A stretch of DNA of 64,000 nt from Citrobacter amalonaticus (GTDB lineage: Bacteria > Pseudomonadota > Gammaproteobacteria > Enterobacterales > Enterobacteriaceae): the NCBI RefSeq assembly GCF_001559075.2, contig NZ_CP014015.2:682001-746000 (forward strand), read 5' to 3'. The position numbers and the translations under genes are program-made. Numbering within the stretch: the first letter of the stretch is position 1; every line of letters starts with the position of its first letter. Below, piece by piece: positions 34,043-43,869 of this stretch. The notes below the pieces were generated by a model that was not told where the DNA came from, did not search any database, and saw only the letters and a list, made by a program, of their open reading frames with translations.

Positions 34043-34449
34043 ACCCGCTCGTCTACTTCTCCAGCAGCTCCGAAAATACGCACCGCTTTATGCAGCGTCT
34101 GGGGCTGCCCGCCATTCGCATTCCGCTGAATGAACGCGAACGGATCCGGGTAGACGACCCCTACATTCTGGTGGTGCCTTCCTACGGTGGCGGCGGCACG
34201 GCTGGCGCAGTGCCAAGACAGGTGATCCGCTTTTTAAATGATGCTCACAACCGGGCGTTAATTCGCGGTGTCATTGCCTCTGGCAATCGTAACTTCGGCG
34301 AGGCGTATGGTCGCGCAGGGGAAGTGATTGCCCAAAAATGCGCCGTGCCCTGGCTCTATCGTTTTGAACTGATGGGAACCCCCGCCGACATCGACAACGT
34401 TCGAAAAGGAGTAAGCGAATTTTGGCAACGACAACCGCAGAACGCGTAA
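34039..34449 (+). CDS. nrdI: Flavodoxin-like NrdI
   Basis: A 136-residue flavodoxin-like protein. It supplies the superoxide needed to assemble the Mn(III)2-tyrosyl radical in NrdF. The phosphate/FMN loops YFSSSSENTHRF and SYGGGGTAGAVPRQ are intact. It overlaps nrdH by four bases and nrdE by 28, so the three are translationally coupled. Confidence 0.96.
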   Translation: MNPLVYFSSSSENTHRFMQRLGLPAIRIPLNERERIRVDDPYILVVPSYGGGGTAGAVPRQVIRFLNDAHNRALIRGVIASGNRNFGEAYGRAGEVIAQKCAVPWLYRFELMGTPADIDNVRKGVSEFWQRQPQNA

Positions 34450-36566
34450 CGCAGGAATCGCTGGATTACCATGCACTGAACGCCATGTTGAATCTGTACG
34501 ATAAAGCAGGCCGTATTCAGTTCGATAAGGACCGGCAGGCGGTAGACGCCTTTTTTGCCGCCCATGTTCGCCCCCACTCTGTCACGTTTAGCAGTCAGGA
34601 GGAACGTCTGCAAACGCTGGTGCGCGAAGGGTATTACGACGAAAGCGTTCTGGCGCGCTACGATCGCGCTTTCGTGGTGACGCTATTTGCCCGCGCCCAC
34701 GCCAGCGGTTTTCGTTTCCAGACCTTCCTCGGCGCCTGGAAGTTTTACACCAGCTACACGCTGAAAACCTTTGATGGCAAGCGCTACCTGGAACACTTTG
34801 AAGACCGGGTGGTGATGGTAGCGCTGACGCTCGCGCAGGGCGATGAGGCGCTGGCGTCACAACTCACCGATGAGATGCTCTCAGGGCGTTTCCAGCCCGC
34901 CACGCCCACCTTCTTAAACTGCGGTAAACAGCAGCGCGGCGAACTTGTCTCCTGCTTCCTGTTGCGGATTGAAGATAACATGGAGTCGATCGGACGGGCG
35001 GTGAACTCCGCGCTTCAGCTCTCCAAACGCGGCGGCGGCGTGGCGTTTTTACTCTCTAACCTGCGCGAAGCCGGCGCGCCAATCAAGCGCATCGAAAACC
35101 AGTCCTCCGGGGTGATCCCGGTGATGAAGATGCTGGAAGACGCCTTTTCCTATGCCAACCAGCTAGGCGCGCGTCAGGGGGCGGGGGCGGTCTATCTGCA
35201 CGCGCATCATCCGGATATTCTGCGTTTTCTCGATACCAAACGCGAAAACGCCGACGAAAAGATCCGCATTAAAACACTCTCACTGGGGGTGGTGATTCCG
35301 GACGTCACTTTCCGCCTGGCCAAAGAGAATGCGCAGATGGCGCTGTTTTCACCGTATGACGTCGAGCGTCTTTACGGTATGCCCTTCGGCGATATCGCCA
35401 TAAGCGAACGGTACGACGAACTGGTCGCCGACGAGCGCGTGCGCAAAAAGTACATTAACGCCCGCGACTTTTTCCAGACACTGGCAGAAATTCAGTTTGA
35501 ATCCGGCTATCCCTACATTATGTATGAGGATACGGTGAATCGCGCCAACCCGATTGCGGGCCGTATTAATATGAGCAACCTGTGCTCGGAAATTTTGCAG
35601 GTCAATAGCGCCTCCACCTACGATGAGAATCTTGACTACGCGCAGATCGGGCATGACATCTCCTGCAATCTCGGCTCGCTGAATATTGCCCACACCATGG
35701 ATTCTCCGGACATTGGCCGGACGGTGGAAACGGCGATTCGCGGGCTGACGGCGGTGTCGGATATGAGCCATATTCGCAGCGTTCCGTCGATTGCCGCCGG
35801 TAATGCCGCCTCCCACGCCATCGGGTTGGGACAGATGAACCTGCACGGCTATCTGGCGCGCGAAGGCATCGCTTACGGTTCGCCAGAAGGGCTGGATTTC
35901 ACCAATCTCTACTTTTACACCATCACCTGGCATGCGCTGCATACGTCGATGCTGCTGGCGCGCGAGCGTGGGCAGACCTTTGCCGGATTTGCGCAGTCGC
36001 GCTATGCCAGCGGCGAGTTCTTCACGCAGTATCTGGAGCAGAACTGGGCGCCGAAAACCGAAAAAGTCCGTGCGCTGTTTGCCCGTAGCGGCATCACGCT
36101 GCCGACGCGTGAAATGTGGCTGTATCTGCGCGACGAGGTGATGCGCTATGGCATCTATAACCAGAATCTCCAGGCGGTGCCGCCGACCGGTTCGATCTCT
36201 TACATCAATCATGCAACGTCGAGCATTCACCCGATCGTTTCGAAAGTGGAGATCCGCAAAGAGGGCAAAACCGGGCGCGTCTACTATCCTGCCCCGTTCA
36301 TGACCAATGAGAATCTGGATATGTATCAGGACGCCTATGAAATCGGCGCGGAGAAAATCATTGATACCTACGCCGAAGCCACTAAACACGTCGATCAGGG
36401 CCTGTCACTGACGCTGTTTTTCCCCGATACCGCCACCACCCGCGATATCAACAAAGCGCAGATCTACGCCTGGCGAAAAGGCATTAAATCGTTGTATTAC
36501 ATCCGGTTGCGCCAGCTGGCGCTGGAAGGTACTGAAATAGAAGGCTGCGTTTCGTGCGCACTGTAA
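34422..36566 (+). CDS. nrdE: Class Ib ribonucleotide reductase large subunit NrdE
   Basis: 714 residues. Translation begins at a TTG (34422) ten bases after AAGGAG, inside nrdI, as in E. coli. It reduces ribonucleoside diphosphates. Active-site cysteine segments are visible in FLNCGKQQRGELVSC and MSNLCSEILQ, and the C-terminal swinging pair in EGCVSCAL. The N-terminus lacks the full ATP-cone of class Ia, as expected. It pairs with NrdF, 10 bases downstream. Confidence 0.97.
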   Translation: MATTTAERVTQESLDYHALNAMLNLYDKAGRIQFDKDRQAVDAFFAAHVRPHSVTFSSQEERLQTLVREGYYDESVLARYDRAFVVTLFARAHASGFRFQTFLGAWKFYTSYTLKTFDGKRYLEHFEDRVVMVALTLAQGDEALASQLTDEMLSGRFQPATPTFLNCGKQQRGELVSCFLLRIEDNMESIGRAVNSALQLSKRGGGVAFLLSNLREAGAPIKRIENQSSGVIPVMKMLEDAFSYANQLGARQGAGAVYLHAHHPDILRFLDTKRENADEKIRIKTLSLGVVIPDVTFRLAKENAQMALFSPYDVERLYGMPFGDIAISERYDELVADERVRKKYINARDFFQTLAEIQFESGYPYIMYEDTVNRANPIAGRINMSNLCSEILQVNSASTYDENLDYAQIGHDISCNLGSLNIAHTMDSPDIGRTVETAIRGLTAVSDMSHIRSVPSIAAGNAASHAIGLGQMNLHGYLAREGIAYGSPEGLDFTNLYFYTITWHALHTSMLLARERGQTFAGFAQSRYASGEFFTQYLEQNWAPKTEKVRALFARSGITLPTREMWLYLRDEVMRYGIYNQNLQAVPPTGSISYINHATSSIHPIVSKVEIRKEGKTGRVYYPAPFMTNENLDMYQDAYEIGAEKIIDTYAEATKHVDQGLSLTLFFPDTATTRDINKAQIYAWRKGIKSLYYIRLRQLALEGTEIEGCVSCAL

Positions 36567-36576
36567 GGAGAGCGGT

Positions 36577-37536
36577 ATGACATTATCACGCGTGAGCGCC
36601 ATCAACTGGAATAAGATTCAGGACGACAAAGATCTGGAAGTGTGGAACCGCCTGACCAGCAACTTCTGGCTGCCGGAAAAAGTGCCGTTGTCTAACGATA
36701 TTCCGGCGTGGCAAAACCTGAGCGCCGCCGAGCAACAGCTGACCATCCGCGTCTTTACCGGCCTGACGCTGCTCGACACCATCCAGAATATCGCCGGGGC
36801 CCCGTCGCTAATGGCGGATTCCCTGACGCCGCACGAGGAGGCGGTGCTGTCTAACATCAGTTTTATGGAAGCGGTGCACGCCCGCTCCTACAGTTCCATC
36901 TTCTCTACGCTGTGCCAGACGAAAGATGTCGATGCCGCTTATGCCTGGAGCGAAGAAAATGCGCCGTTGCAGCAAAAGGCGCAGATTATCCTCGCGCATT
37001 ACGCCAGCGATGACCCTTTAAAGAAGAAGATTGCCAGCGTGTTTCTGGAATCCTTCCTGTTCTATTCCGGCTTCTGGTTGCCGATGTATTTCTCCAGCCG
37101 CGGCAAACTCACCAACACCGCCGATCTGATCCGCCTGATCATTCGCGACGAAGCGGTTCATGGCTATTACATCGGCTATAAATACCAGAAAGGACTGGAA
37201 AAACGGTCTCAATCCGAGCGTGACGAGCTGAAGGGTTTTGCCCTCGATCTGCTGATGGAACTGTACGATAACGAAGTTCGTTATACCGAGGAGCTGTATG
37301 CCGACACCGCCTGGGCAGAGGAGGTCAACGCGTTCCTTTGCTACAACGCCAACAAGGCGTTGATGAACCTGGGCTATGAGGCGCTGTTCCCGGCGGAAAT
37401 GGCGGAGGTGAACCCGGCGATCCTGGCTGCGCTTTCGCCCAACGCCGACGAAAATCACGACTTTTTCTCTGGCTCGGGATCGTCGTACGTGATGGGTAAA
37501 GCCGTCGAAACAGAAGACGAAGACTGGAATTTTTAA
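36577..37536 (+). CDS. nrdF: Class Ib ribonucleotide reductase small subunit NrdF
   Basis: A 319-residue di-metal protein that houses the tyrosyl radical. The metal ligands are seen in EEAVLSNISFMEAVHARSYS and DEAVHGYYIGYKYQ. The conserved C-terminal EDEDWNF tail docks on NrdE. Class Ib enzymes use manganese and serve E. coli under iron starvation and oxidative stress. Confidence 0.97.
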   Translation: MTLSRVSAINWNKIQDDKDLEVWNRLTSNFWLPEKVPLSNDIPAWQNLSAAEQQLTIRVFTGLTLLDTIQNIAGAPSLMADSLTPHEEAVLSNISFMEAVHARSYSSIFSTLCQTKDVDAAYAWSEENAPLQQKAQIILAHYASDDPLKKKIASVFLESFLFYSGFWLPMYFSSRGKLTNTADLIRLIIRDEAVHGYYIGYKYQKGLEKRSQSERDELKGFALDLLMELYDNEVRYTEELYADTAWAEEVNAFLCYNANKALMNLGYEALFPAEMAEVNPAILAALSPNADENHDFFSGSGSSYVMGKAVETEDEDWNF

Positions 37537-37891
37537 CGCAAATTAATATGGGGAATATCATTACAATATTTACGTTAATATTTTAAGCAGATCACGTTTT
37601 TATCACCCAACTATTTCAGGGTGATCTACACTCAATAGCTGTTGTCATATTCGCCTGAATTTTCGAAATTCAGGCGCCTTTCCAGTGGTCCTTACAAAAA
37701 ATATTCACCGGCCGTGGTTTGCTCCCAGCCCTTATATCATGGGAAGTCCCGGCAATTTGCCTTCTACCCTATTTCGCCTCATTTCACATTCAGGGTTGTC
37801 TCAGATTCTCAGTATGTTAGGGTAGAAAAAGGTGACTATTTCTATCAGGTAATATATCGATATATACAAATAACAGGAATCTTTCTATTGC
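37537..37891 (+). promoter_or_regulatory. proU promoter region
   Basis: A 355-base spacer that matches the proU upstream layout. The main sigma70 promoter reads TTGTCT (37796-37801), a 16-base spacer and TAGGGT (37818-37823), about 70 bases before the proV ATG. The surrounding DNA is AT-rich and probably curved, as expected for H-NS/StpA silencing at low osmolarity. No protein-coding frame is credible in the gap. Confidence 0.75.
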
Positions 37892-39094
37892 ATGGCAATT
37901 AAATTAGAAGTTAAAAATCTATATAAAGTATTTGGAGAGCATCCACAGCGCGCCTTCAAATATATTGAAAAAGGACTTTCAAAAGAACAAATTCTGGAAA
38001 AAACAGGGCTATCGCTTGGCGTTAAAGACGCCAGTCTGGCCATTGAAGAAGGCGAGATATTTGTCATCATGGGATTATCCGGTTCGGGTAAATCCACAAT
38101 GGTACGCCTTCTCAATCGCCTGATTGAACCCACCCGCGGACAGGTACTGATTGACGGCGTCGATATCGCCAAAATATCGGATGCCGAACTCCGCGAGGTG
38201 CGCAGAAAAAAGATTGCGATGGTCTTCCAGTCATTTGCGCTCATGCCGCACATGACCGTTCTGGACAATACCGCATTCGGCATGGAATTAGCCGGTGTGA
38301 GTGCTGAGGAACGTCGCGAAAAAGCGCTGGATGCCCTGCGCCAGGTGGGACTTGAAAATTACGCGCACGGCTATCCGGATGAACTTTCCGGCGGCATGCG
38401 TCAGCGTGTCGGTCTCGCCCGGGCATTAGCCATTAACCCTGACATCTTATTAATGGATGAAGCCTTCTCCGCGCTCGATCCCTTAATTCGTACCGAGATG
38501 CAGGATGAACTGGTGAAACTGCAGGCGAAACATCAGCGCACCGTCGTCTTTATTTCCCACGATCTCGATGAAGCGATGCGTATTGGCGATCGAATTGCCA
38601 TTATGCAAAATGGCGAAGTGGTTCAGGTCGGTACTCCGGATGAAATTCTGAATAATCCGGCGAACGATTATGTGCGTACCTTCTTCCGTGGCGTCGATAT
38701 TAGCCAGGTCTTTAGCGCGAAAGATATTGCCCGCCGTAGCCCGGTCGGACTGATTCGTAAAACGCCAGGCTTTGGTCCCCGTTCAGCCCTGAAATTATTA
38801 CAGGACGAAGACCGGGAATACGGTTACGTCATCGAACGCGGCAATAAGTTTGTTGGCGTGGTCTCCATCGACTCATTAAAAGCGGCATTAGGTCAGGCCC
38901 AAAGCATTGAAGGGGCGTTAATCGACGAGCCGCTGGCCGTGGATGCGCAAACCCCGCTTAGCGAGTTGCTTTCTCATGTCGGACAGGCGCCGTGCGCGGT
39001 GCCGGTTGTTGATGAGGAACAACAGTATGTTGGCATTATTTCCAAACGCATGCTGCTACAGGCTTTAGATCGCGAGGGGGCAAACAATGGCTGA
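37892..39094 (+). CDS. proV: Glycine betaine/proline ABC transporter ATPase ProV
   Basis: A 400-residue ABC ATPase. Walker A GLSGSGKST lies near residue 62, the signature LSGGMRQRVGLARAL near 168, and Walker B ILLMDEAFSALDPL near 186. Two C-terminal CBS domains (about 280-395) sense ionic strength in this family. It powers uptake of glycine betaine and proline betaine. A weak AGGA lies 13 bases before the ATG. The start of proW overlaps its stop by eight bases. Confidence 0.98.
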   Translation: MAIKLEVKNLYKVFGEHPQRAFKYIEKGLSKEQILEKTGLSLGVKDASLAIEEGEIFVIMGLSGSGKSTMVRLLNRLIEPTRGQVLIDGVDIAKISDAELREVRRKKIAMVFQSFALMPHMTVLDNTAFGMELAGVSAEERREKALDALRQVGLENYAHGYPDELSGGMRQRVGLARALAINPDILLMDEAFSALDPLIRTEMQDELVKLQAKHQRTVVFISHDLDEAMRIGDRIAIMQNGEVVQVGTPDEILNNPANDYVRTFFRGVDISQVFSAKDIARRSPVGLIRKTPGFGPRSALKLLQDEDREYGYVIERGNKFVGVVSIDSLKAALGQAQSIEGALIDEPLAVDAQTPLSELLSHVGQAPCAVPVVDEEQQYVGIISKRMLLQALDREGANNG

Positions 39095-40151
39095 TCAATC
39101 CAATCCGTGGGATACCGCACCTGCGGCCGATAGCGCCGCACAATCCGCTGACGCCTGGGGCACGCCGTCAGGGACACCTGCCGATAGCGGCGGCGCCGAC
39201 TGGCTGACCAGCGCGCCTGCGCCAGCACCGGAACATTTCAACATTATGGATCCGTTCCATAAGACGCTGATCCCGCTCGACAGTTGGGTCACTGAAGGGA
39301 TCGACTGGTTGGTCACCCATTTCCGTCCCGTCTTCCAGGGCATTCGTGTGCCGGTGGATTACATCCTTAACGGTTTTCAGCAGTTGCTGCTGGGGATGCC
39401 GGCTCCGGTGGCGATCGTCGTTTTCGCCCTGATCGCCTGGCAGATTTCCGGCGTCGGGATGGGCGTGGCGACGCTGATCTCCCTGATTGCGATCGGCGCA
39501 ATCGGCGCCTGGTCGCAGGCGATGATTACGCTGGCGCTGGTGCTGACCGCCCTGTTGTTCTGCGTGGTGATCGGCCTACCGATGGGGATCTGGCTGGCGC
39601 GCAGTCCACGGGCGGCGAAGATCGTTCGTCCGCTGCTCGACGCCATGCAGACAACGCCGGCGTTCGTCTATCTGGTGCCGATTGTGATGCTGTTCGGTAT
39701 CGGGAACGTGCCGGGGGTGGTCGTGACGATTATCTTTGCGTTGCCTCCGATTGTGCGTCTGACGATCCTCGGGATTAACCAGGTTCCGGCTGATTTGATC
39801 GAAGCGTCACGTTCATTTGGAGCCAGCCCGCGTCAGATGCTGTTCAAAGTTCAGTTACCGCTGGCGATGCCCACCATTATGGCGGGGGTCAACCAGACGC
39901 TCATGCTTGCTCTCTCGATGGTCGTGATCGCCTCCATGATTGCCGTCGGTGGTCTGGGCCAGATGGTACTGCGCGGTATCGGTCGTCTCGATATGGGACT
40001 GGCTACCGTCGGCGGGGTCGGCATTGTGATCCTTGCCATCATTCTGGACCGTCTGACTCAGGCCGTGGGTCGCGACTCCCGCAGTCGGGGTAACCGTCGC
40101 TGGTACACCACCGGTCCCGTTGGGCTCATCACGCGCCCTTTCATTAAGTAA
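39087..40151 (+). CDS. proW: ABC transporter permease ProW
   Basis: A 354-residue permease with a long polar N-terminal tail (about 1-95, rich in Ala, Asp and Ser) that is characteristic of ProW. About seven transmembrane segments follow. The EAA loop (EASRSFGASPRQMLFKVQLP) contacts ProV. It forms the membrane channel of the ProU betaine importer. Confidence 0.98.
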   Translation: MADQSNPWDTAPAADSAAQSADAWGTPSGTPADSGGADWLTSAPAPAPEHFNIMDPFHKTLIPLDSWVTEGIDWLVTHFRPVFQGIRVPVDYILNGFQQLLLGMPAPVAIVVFALIAWQISGVGMGVATLISLIAIGAIGAWSQAMITLALVLTALLFCVVIGLPMGIWLARSPRAAKIVRPLLDAMQTTPAFVYLVPIVMLFGIGNVPGVVVTIIFALPPIVRLTILGINQVPADLIEASRSFGASPRQMLFKVQLPLAMPTIMAGVNQTLMLALSMVVIASMIAVGGLGQMVLRGIGRLDMGLATVGGVGIVILAIILDRLTQAVGRDSRSRGNRRWYTTGPVGLITRPFIK

Positions 40152-40200
40152 TTCACCTGTTGCCCGGTGGCGCTGCGCTTACCGGGCCTACACGTCCCTC
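40152..40200. repeat. REP element between proW and proX
   Basis: TTGCCCGGTGGCGCTGCGC and TTACCGGGCCTAC form a REP palindrome in the proW-proX gap. It may set the ratio of the binding protein to the membrane parts. Confidence 0.75.
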
Positions 40201-40219
40201 CAATAATTAAGGAACAACG

Positions 40220-41215
40220 ATGCGACATACCGTACTTTTTGCCACAGCGTTTGCCACCCTTGTCTCTACCAGCGCTTTCGCTGCCGACCTGCCAGGCAAA
40301 GGCATTACCGTCCAACCGGTACAGAGCACCATCACCGAAGAAACCTTCCAGACGCTGCTGGTGAGCCGCGCGCTGGAGAAACTGGGTTATACCGTAAGCA
40401 AACCGAGCGAAGTCGACTATAACGTGGGCTACACCTCTATTGCCTCCGGCGACGCCACCTTTACCGCCGTCAACTGGCAGCCGCTGCACGACGATATGTA
40501 TTCTGCGGCAGGCGGGGACAAGAAGTTTTATCGCGAAGGCACGTTCGTTACCGGCGCCGCGCAGGGTTATCTGATCGATAAGAAAACCGCTGAGCAGTAC
40601 AAAATTACTAACATCGCCCAGTTGAAAGACCCCAACATCGCTAAAATCTTCGATACCAACGGCGACGGTAAGGCGGACATGATGGGCTGCTCGCCAGGCT
40701 GGGGCTGTGAAGCGGTGATTAACCACCAGAACAAAGCATTTGATCTGGAAAAAACCGTCGACGTCAGCCACGGTAACTACGCGGCGATGATGGCCGATAC
40801 CATCACCCGCTTTAAAGAAGGTAAACCAATTCTGTATTACACCTGGACGCCTTACTGGGTGAGCGACGTAATGAAGCCAGGTAAAGATGTGGTCTGGTTA
40901 CAGGTGCCGTTCTCCTCGCTGCCGGGTGAGCAGAAAGATATCGATACTAAACTGCCGAATGGCGCGAACTATGGCTTCCCGGTAAACACCATGCACATCG
41001 TTGCCAACAAGGCCTGGGCAGAGAAAAACCCGGCGGCGGCGAAACTGTTTGCCATCATGAAACTGCCGCTGGCAGACATCAACGCGCAGAATGCGATGAT
41101 GCATGACGGCAAAGCGTCGGAAGCTGACGTTCAGGGTCATGTTGACGGCTGGATCAAAGCCCACCAGCAGCAGTTCGACGGCTGGGTGAACGACGCGCTG
41201 GCTGCGCAGAAGTAA
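40220..41215 (+). CDS. proX: Glycine betaine-binding protein ProX
   Basis: A 331-residue periplasmic receptor. A signal peptide MRHTVLFATAFATLVSTSAFA ends before ADLPGKG. Aromatic residues for the betaine cage are in the mature part (AVNWQPLHDDMY near 87 and YYTWTPYWVSDVM near 205). CSPGWGCE carries the disulfide pair. It hands glycine betaine to ProVW and is the last gene of proU. Confidence 0.98.
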   Translation: MRHTVLFATAFATLVSTSAFAADLPGKGITVQPVQSTITEETFQTLLVSRALEKLGYTVSKPSEVDYNVGYTSIASGDATFTAVNWQPLHDDMYSAAGGDKKFYREGTFVTGAAQGYLIDKKTAEQYKITNIAQLKDPNIAKIFDTNGDGKADMMGCSPGWGCEAVINHQNKAFDLEKTVDVSHGNYAAMMADTITRFKEGKPILYYTWTPYWVSDVMKPGKDVVWLQVPFSSLPGEQKDIDTKLPNGANYGFPVNTMHIVANKAWAEKNPAAAKLFAIMKLPLADINAQNAMMHDGKASEADVQGHVDGWIKAHQQQFDGWVNDALAAQK

Positions 41216-41218
41216 TCG

Positions 41219-41290
41219 CCTCCTGAGTGCCGGAGGGCGCGCGATGCGCTTATCCGGCCAGGGATAGCCGGGAACGCGGTTCCCGGCCTG
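41219..41290. repeat. REP-like palindrome after proX
   Basis: GTGCCGGAGGGCGCGCGATGCGCTTATCCGGC is a degenerate REP unit followed by a CCGGGAACGCGGTTCCCGG hairpin (about 41269-41287), which may also end proU transcription. Confidence 0.6.
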
Positions 41291-41407
41291 CTCCCTCCGT
41301 TTCCCCTGACCGCACAATCCGGCACGCAACAAATCCCCTACATTCATAAATGTCCGCTATGATTGATTCCCAAAGAAATCATCACCTGACTCACGATTGC
41401 GAACATA

Positions 41408-42592
41408 ATGACAAAAACATCTCACGGGCTGAGCCCGGCACTGATCGTTCTCATGTCGGTGGCAACCGGTCTGGCCGTCGCCAGCAACTACTATGCACAG
41501 CCACTGCTTGATACCATCGCACGCAACTTCTCGCTTTCCGCCAGTTCAGCCGGATTTATCGTCACCGCCGCCCAGCTTGGCTACGCCGCCGGTTTGCTGT
41601 TTCTGGTTCCGCTTGGCGATATGTTTGAACGCCGGACGCTGATCGTCTCCATGACGCTGTTGGCGGCAGGCGGGATGCTCATTACCGCCAGCAGTCAGTC
41701 GCTGGCGATGATGATCCTCGGCACGGCGCTGACCGGACTCTTTTCCGTGGTCGCACAGATTCTGGTGCCGCTGGCGGCAACGCTTGCCACGCCGGATAAA
41801 CGCGGCAAAGTGGTCGGGACCATCATGAGCGGCCTGCTGCTGGGCATTTTGCTGGCGCGAACCGTGGCGGGACTGCTGGCGAATCTTGGCGGCTGGCGCA
41901 CCGTCTTCTGGGTCGCCTCTGTATTGATGGCGCTGATGGCTGTCGCGCTGTGGCGCGGCTTGCCGAAGGTGAAGTCAGACACCCACCTGAACTACCCGCA
42001 ACTGCTGGGTTCGGTGTTCAGCTTGTTTACTCGCGATAAGCTGCTGCGTACGCGTGCACTGTTGGGCTGCCTGACCTTCGCCAACTTCAGCATTCTCTGG
42101 ACCTCAATGGCGTTTTTACTGGCCGCCCCGCCGTTCAACTATTCCGAAGGGATGATTGGCCTGTTTGGGCTGGCAGGTGCCGCTGGCGCGCTCGGCGCAC
42201 GTCCGGCCGGCGGTTTTGCGGATAAAGGACATTCTCACCTCACCACGACCTATGGCCTGCTGTTATTGCTGCTTTCCTGGCTCGCCATTTGGCTGGGACA
42301 CGCCTCAGTACTGGCGCTGATTGTGGGGATCCTGGTTCTGGATCTCACCGTTCAGGGGGTTCACATCACTAACCAGACGGTGATTTATCGTCTGTATCCA
42401 GAGGCACGAAACCGCCTGACCGCCGGGTATATGACCAGTTACTTTATCGGCGGGGCAGCAGGGTCATTGATCTCCGCCTCGGCCTGGCAGCATGCCGGAT
42501 GGCTGGGTGTTTGTCTGGCCGGTACGACCGTTGCCGTACTGAACCTGCTGGTCTGGTGGCGAGGATTTCACCGACAAGAAGCTGCTATTTAA
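41408..42592 (+). CDS. MFS transporter (intact YgaX/YgaY type)
   Basis: A 394-residue major-facilitator transporter with 12 hydrophobic segments. The intracellular loop signature GDMFERRTLIVSM near residue 73 is the MFS motif A. The protein resembles sugar or drug exporters of the ygaX/ygaY locus, which is broken in E. coli K-12 but intact here. No adjacent regulator is seen. The substrate is unknown. It sits between proX and ygaZ, its standard location. Confidence 0.85.
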   Translation: MTKTSHGLSPALIVLMSVATGLAVASNYYAQPLLDTIARNFSLSASSAGFIVTAAQLGYAAGLLFLVPLGDMFERRTLIVSMTLLAAGGMLITASSQSLAMMILGTALTGLFSVVAQILVPLAATLATPDKRGKVVGTIMSGLLLGILLARTVAGLLANLGGWRTVFWVASVLMALMAVALWRGLPKVKSDTHLNYPQLLGSVFSLFTRDKLLRTRALLGCLTFANFSILWTSMAFLLAAPPFNYSEGMIGLFGLAGAAGALGARPAGGFADKGHSHLTTTYGLLLLLLSWLAIWLGHASVLALIVGILVLDLTVQGVHITNQTVIYRLYPEARNRLTAGYMTSYFIGGAAGSLISASAWQHAGWLGVCLAGTTVAVLNLLVWWRGFHRQEAAI

Positions 42593-42716
42593 GCGCCCGG
42601 CAAGCGTTTGCGCTCGTTTGGGCTCCTGAGGGTGTTAAGGAGCCCCCCAGTCTGTTAAGGTGATAGGGATTATTAACCCTGATAATTTTAACATTGGTGA
42701 TAACGCGCAAAATTCT

Positions 42717-43454
42717 ATGGAAAGGCCCGCTTCTCTGCCCAATACCCCTCCGGCAACCTGCGCGGAAGGATTCAAAGACAGCTTACCCATCGTCATCAGC
42801 TATATTCCTGTTGCCTTTGCATTTGGTCTCAATGCCACCCGTCTCGGGTTTAGCCCGGTTGAGAGCGTGTTTTTCTCCTGCATTATTTATGCAGGCGCCA
42901 GCCAGTTCGTTATCACAACCATGCTCGCCGCAGGCAGCACATTATGGGTTGCCGCCCTGACCGTCATGGCGATGGATGTACGCCATGTTTTATACGGTCC
43001 TTCCCTGCGCAGTCGTATCGCCCAGAAGCTCAGTAAACCGAAAACCGCCCTGTGGGCATTTGGTCTCACCGACGAAGTCTTTGCCGCTGCCACCGCGAAG
43101 CTGGTGCGGGATAACCGTCGCTGGAGCGAGAACTGGATGATCGGCATCGCGTTTTGCTCCTGGGCCTCCTGGGTGCTGGGAACCGTGCTCGGCGCCTTTT
43201 CCGGCAGCGGTTTATTGAAAGGATTCCCGGCGGTCGAAGCGGCGCTCGGTTTTATGCTCCCCGCGCTGTTTATGAGTTTTCTGCTGGCGTCATTCCAGCG
43301 TAAACAGTCCCTGTGCGTGACTGCCGCATTAGCGGGCGCGCTGGCGGGCGTGACGCTGTTTTCCATCCCCGCCGCGATTCTTGCGGGGATTGTGTGTGGT
43401 TGTCTGACCGCGCTGATTCAGGCTTTCTGGCAAGGAGTTCCCGATGCGCTATGA
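42717..43454 (+). CDS. ygaZ: L-valine exporter subunit YgaZ (AzlC family)
   Basis: A 245-residue AzlC-type membrane protein. The ATG at 42717 gives the E. coli length; an in-frame start further upstream at 42660 has no support. Conserved parts include KDSLPIVISYIPVAFAFGLN and YAGASQFVITTMLAAG. With YgaH it exports branched-chain amino acids such as valine. Its stop overlaps the ygaH start by 11 bases. Confidence 0.95.
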   Translation: MERPASLPNTPPATCAEGFKDSLPIVISYIPVAFAFGLNATRLGFSPVESVFFSCIIYAGASQFVITTMLAAGSTLWVAALTVMAMDVRHVLYGPSLRSRIAQKLSKPKTALWAFGLTDEVFAAATAKLVRDNRRWSENWMIGIAFCSWASWVLGTVLGAFSGSGLLKGFPAVEAALGFMLPALFMSFLLASFQRKQSLCVTAALAGALAGVTLFSIPAAILAGIVCGCLTALIQAFWQGVPDAL

Positions 43455-43779
43455 GGTGCTGCTGCTGGGATTGCTGGTCGGCTGTGTAAATTATGGGTTT
43501 CGCTATTTACCGTTGCGTCTGAAGATGGGCAATACCCGTCCGGGCAAGCGTGGCGCAACCGGCGTTTTACTCGACACCATCGGTATTGCATCAATTTGCG
43601 CCCTGCTGGTTGTGTCAACGGCCCCTGAGATAATGCATGATGCCAGTCGCTTCGTGCCGACGCTCGTGGGTTTTGCTGTACTGGGTGCAAGTTTTTATAA
43701 AACGCGCAGTATCATTATTCCTACGCTATTAAGTGCTCTGGCCTATGGATTAGCGTGGAAAATGTTGGCGGTTTTATAG
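43444..43779 (+). CDS. ygaH: L-valine exporter subunit YgaH (AzlD family)
   Basis: A 111-residue AzlD-like membrane protein with about four helices (NYGFRYLPLRLKMG early loop). It pairs with YgaZ and is translationally coupled to it. In E. coli ygaZH responds to Lrp and MprA, whose gene follows. Confidence 0.94.
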   Translation: MRYEVLLLGLLVGCVNYGFRYLPLRLKMGNTRPGKRGATGVLLDTIGIASICALLVVSTAPEIMHDASRFVPTLVGFAVLGASFYKTRSIIIPTLLSALAYGLAWKMLAVL

Positions 43780-43869
43780 GATGGAAGAATCATTTTAATT
43801 TAATAATACATTTACTTTATTTGTCACTGTCGTTACTATATCGGCTGAAATTAATGAGGTCATGCCCAA

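Noticed and set aside
35349..36389. A 346-codon frame antisense to nrdE
   Set aside because: It lies wholly within a confidently identified gene and has no recognisable domain or start signal.
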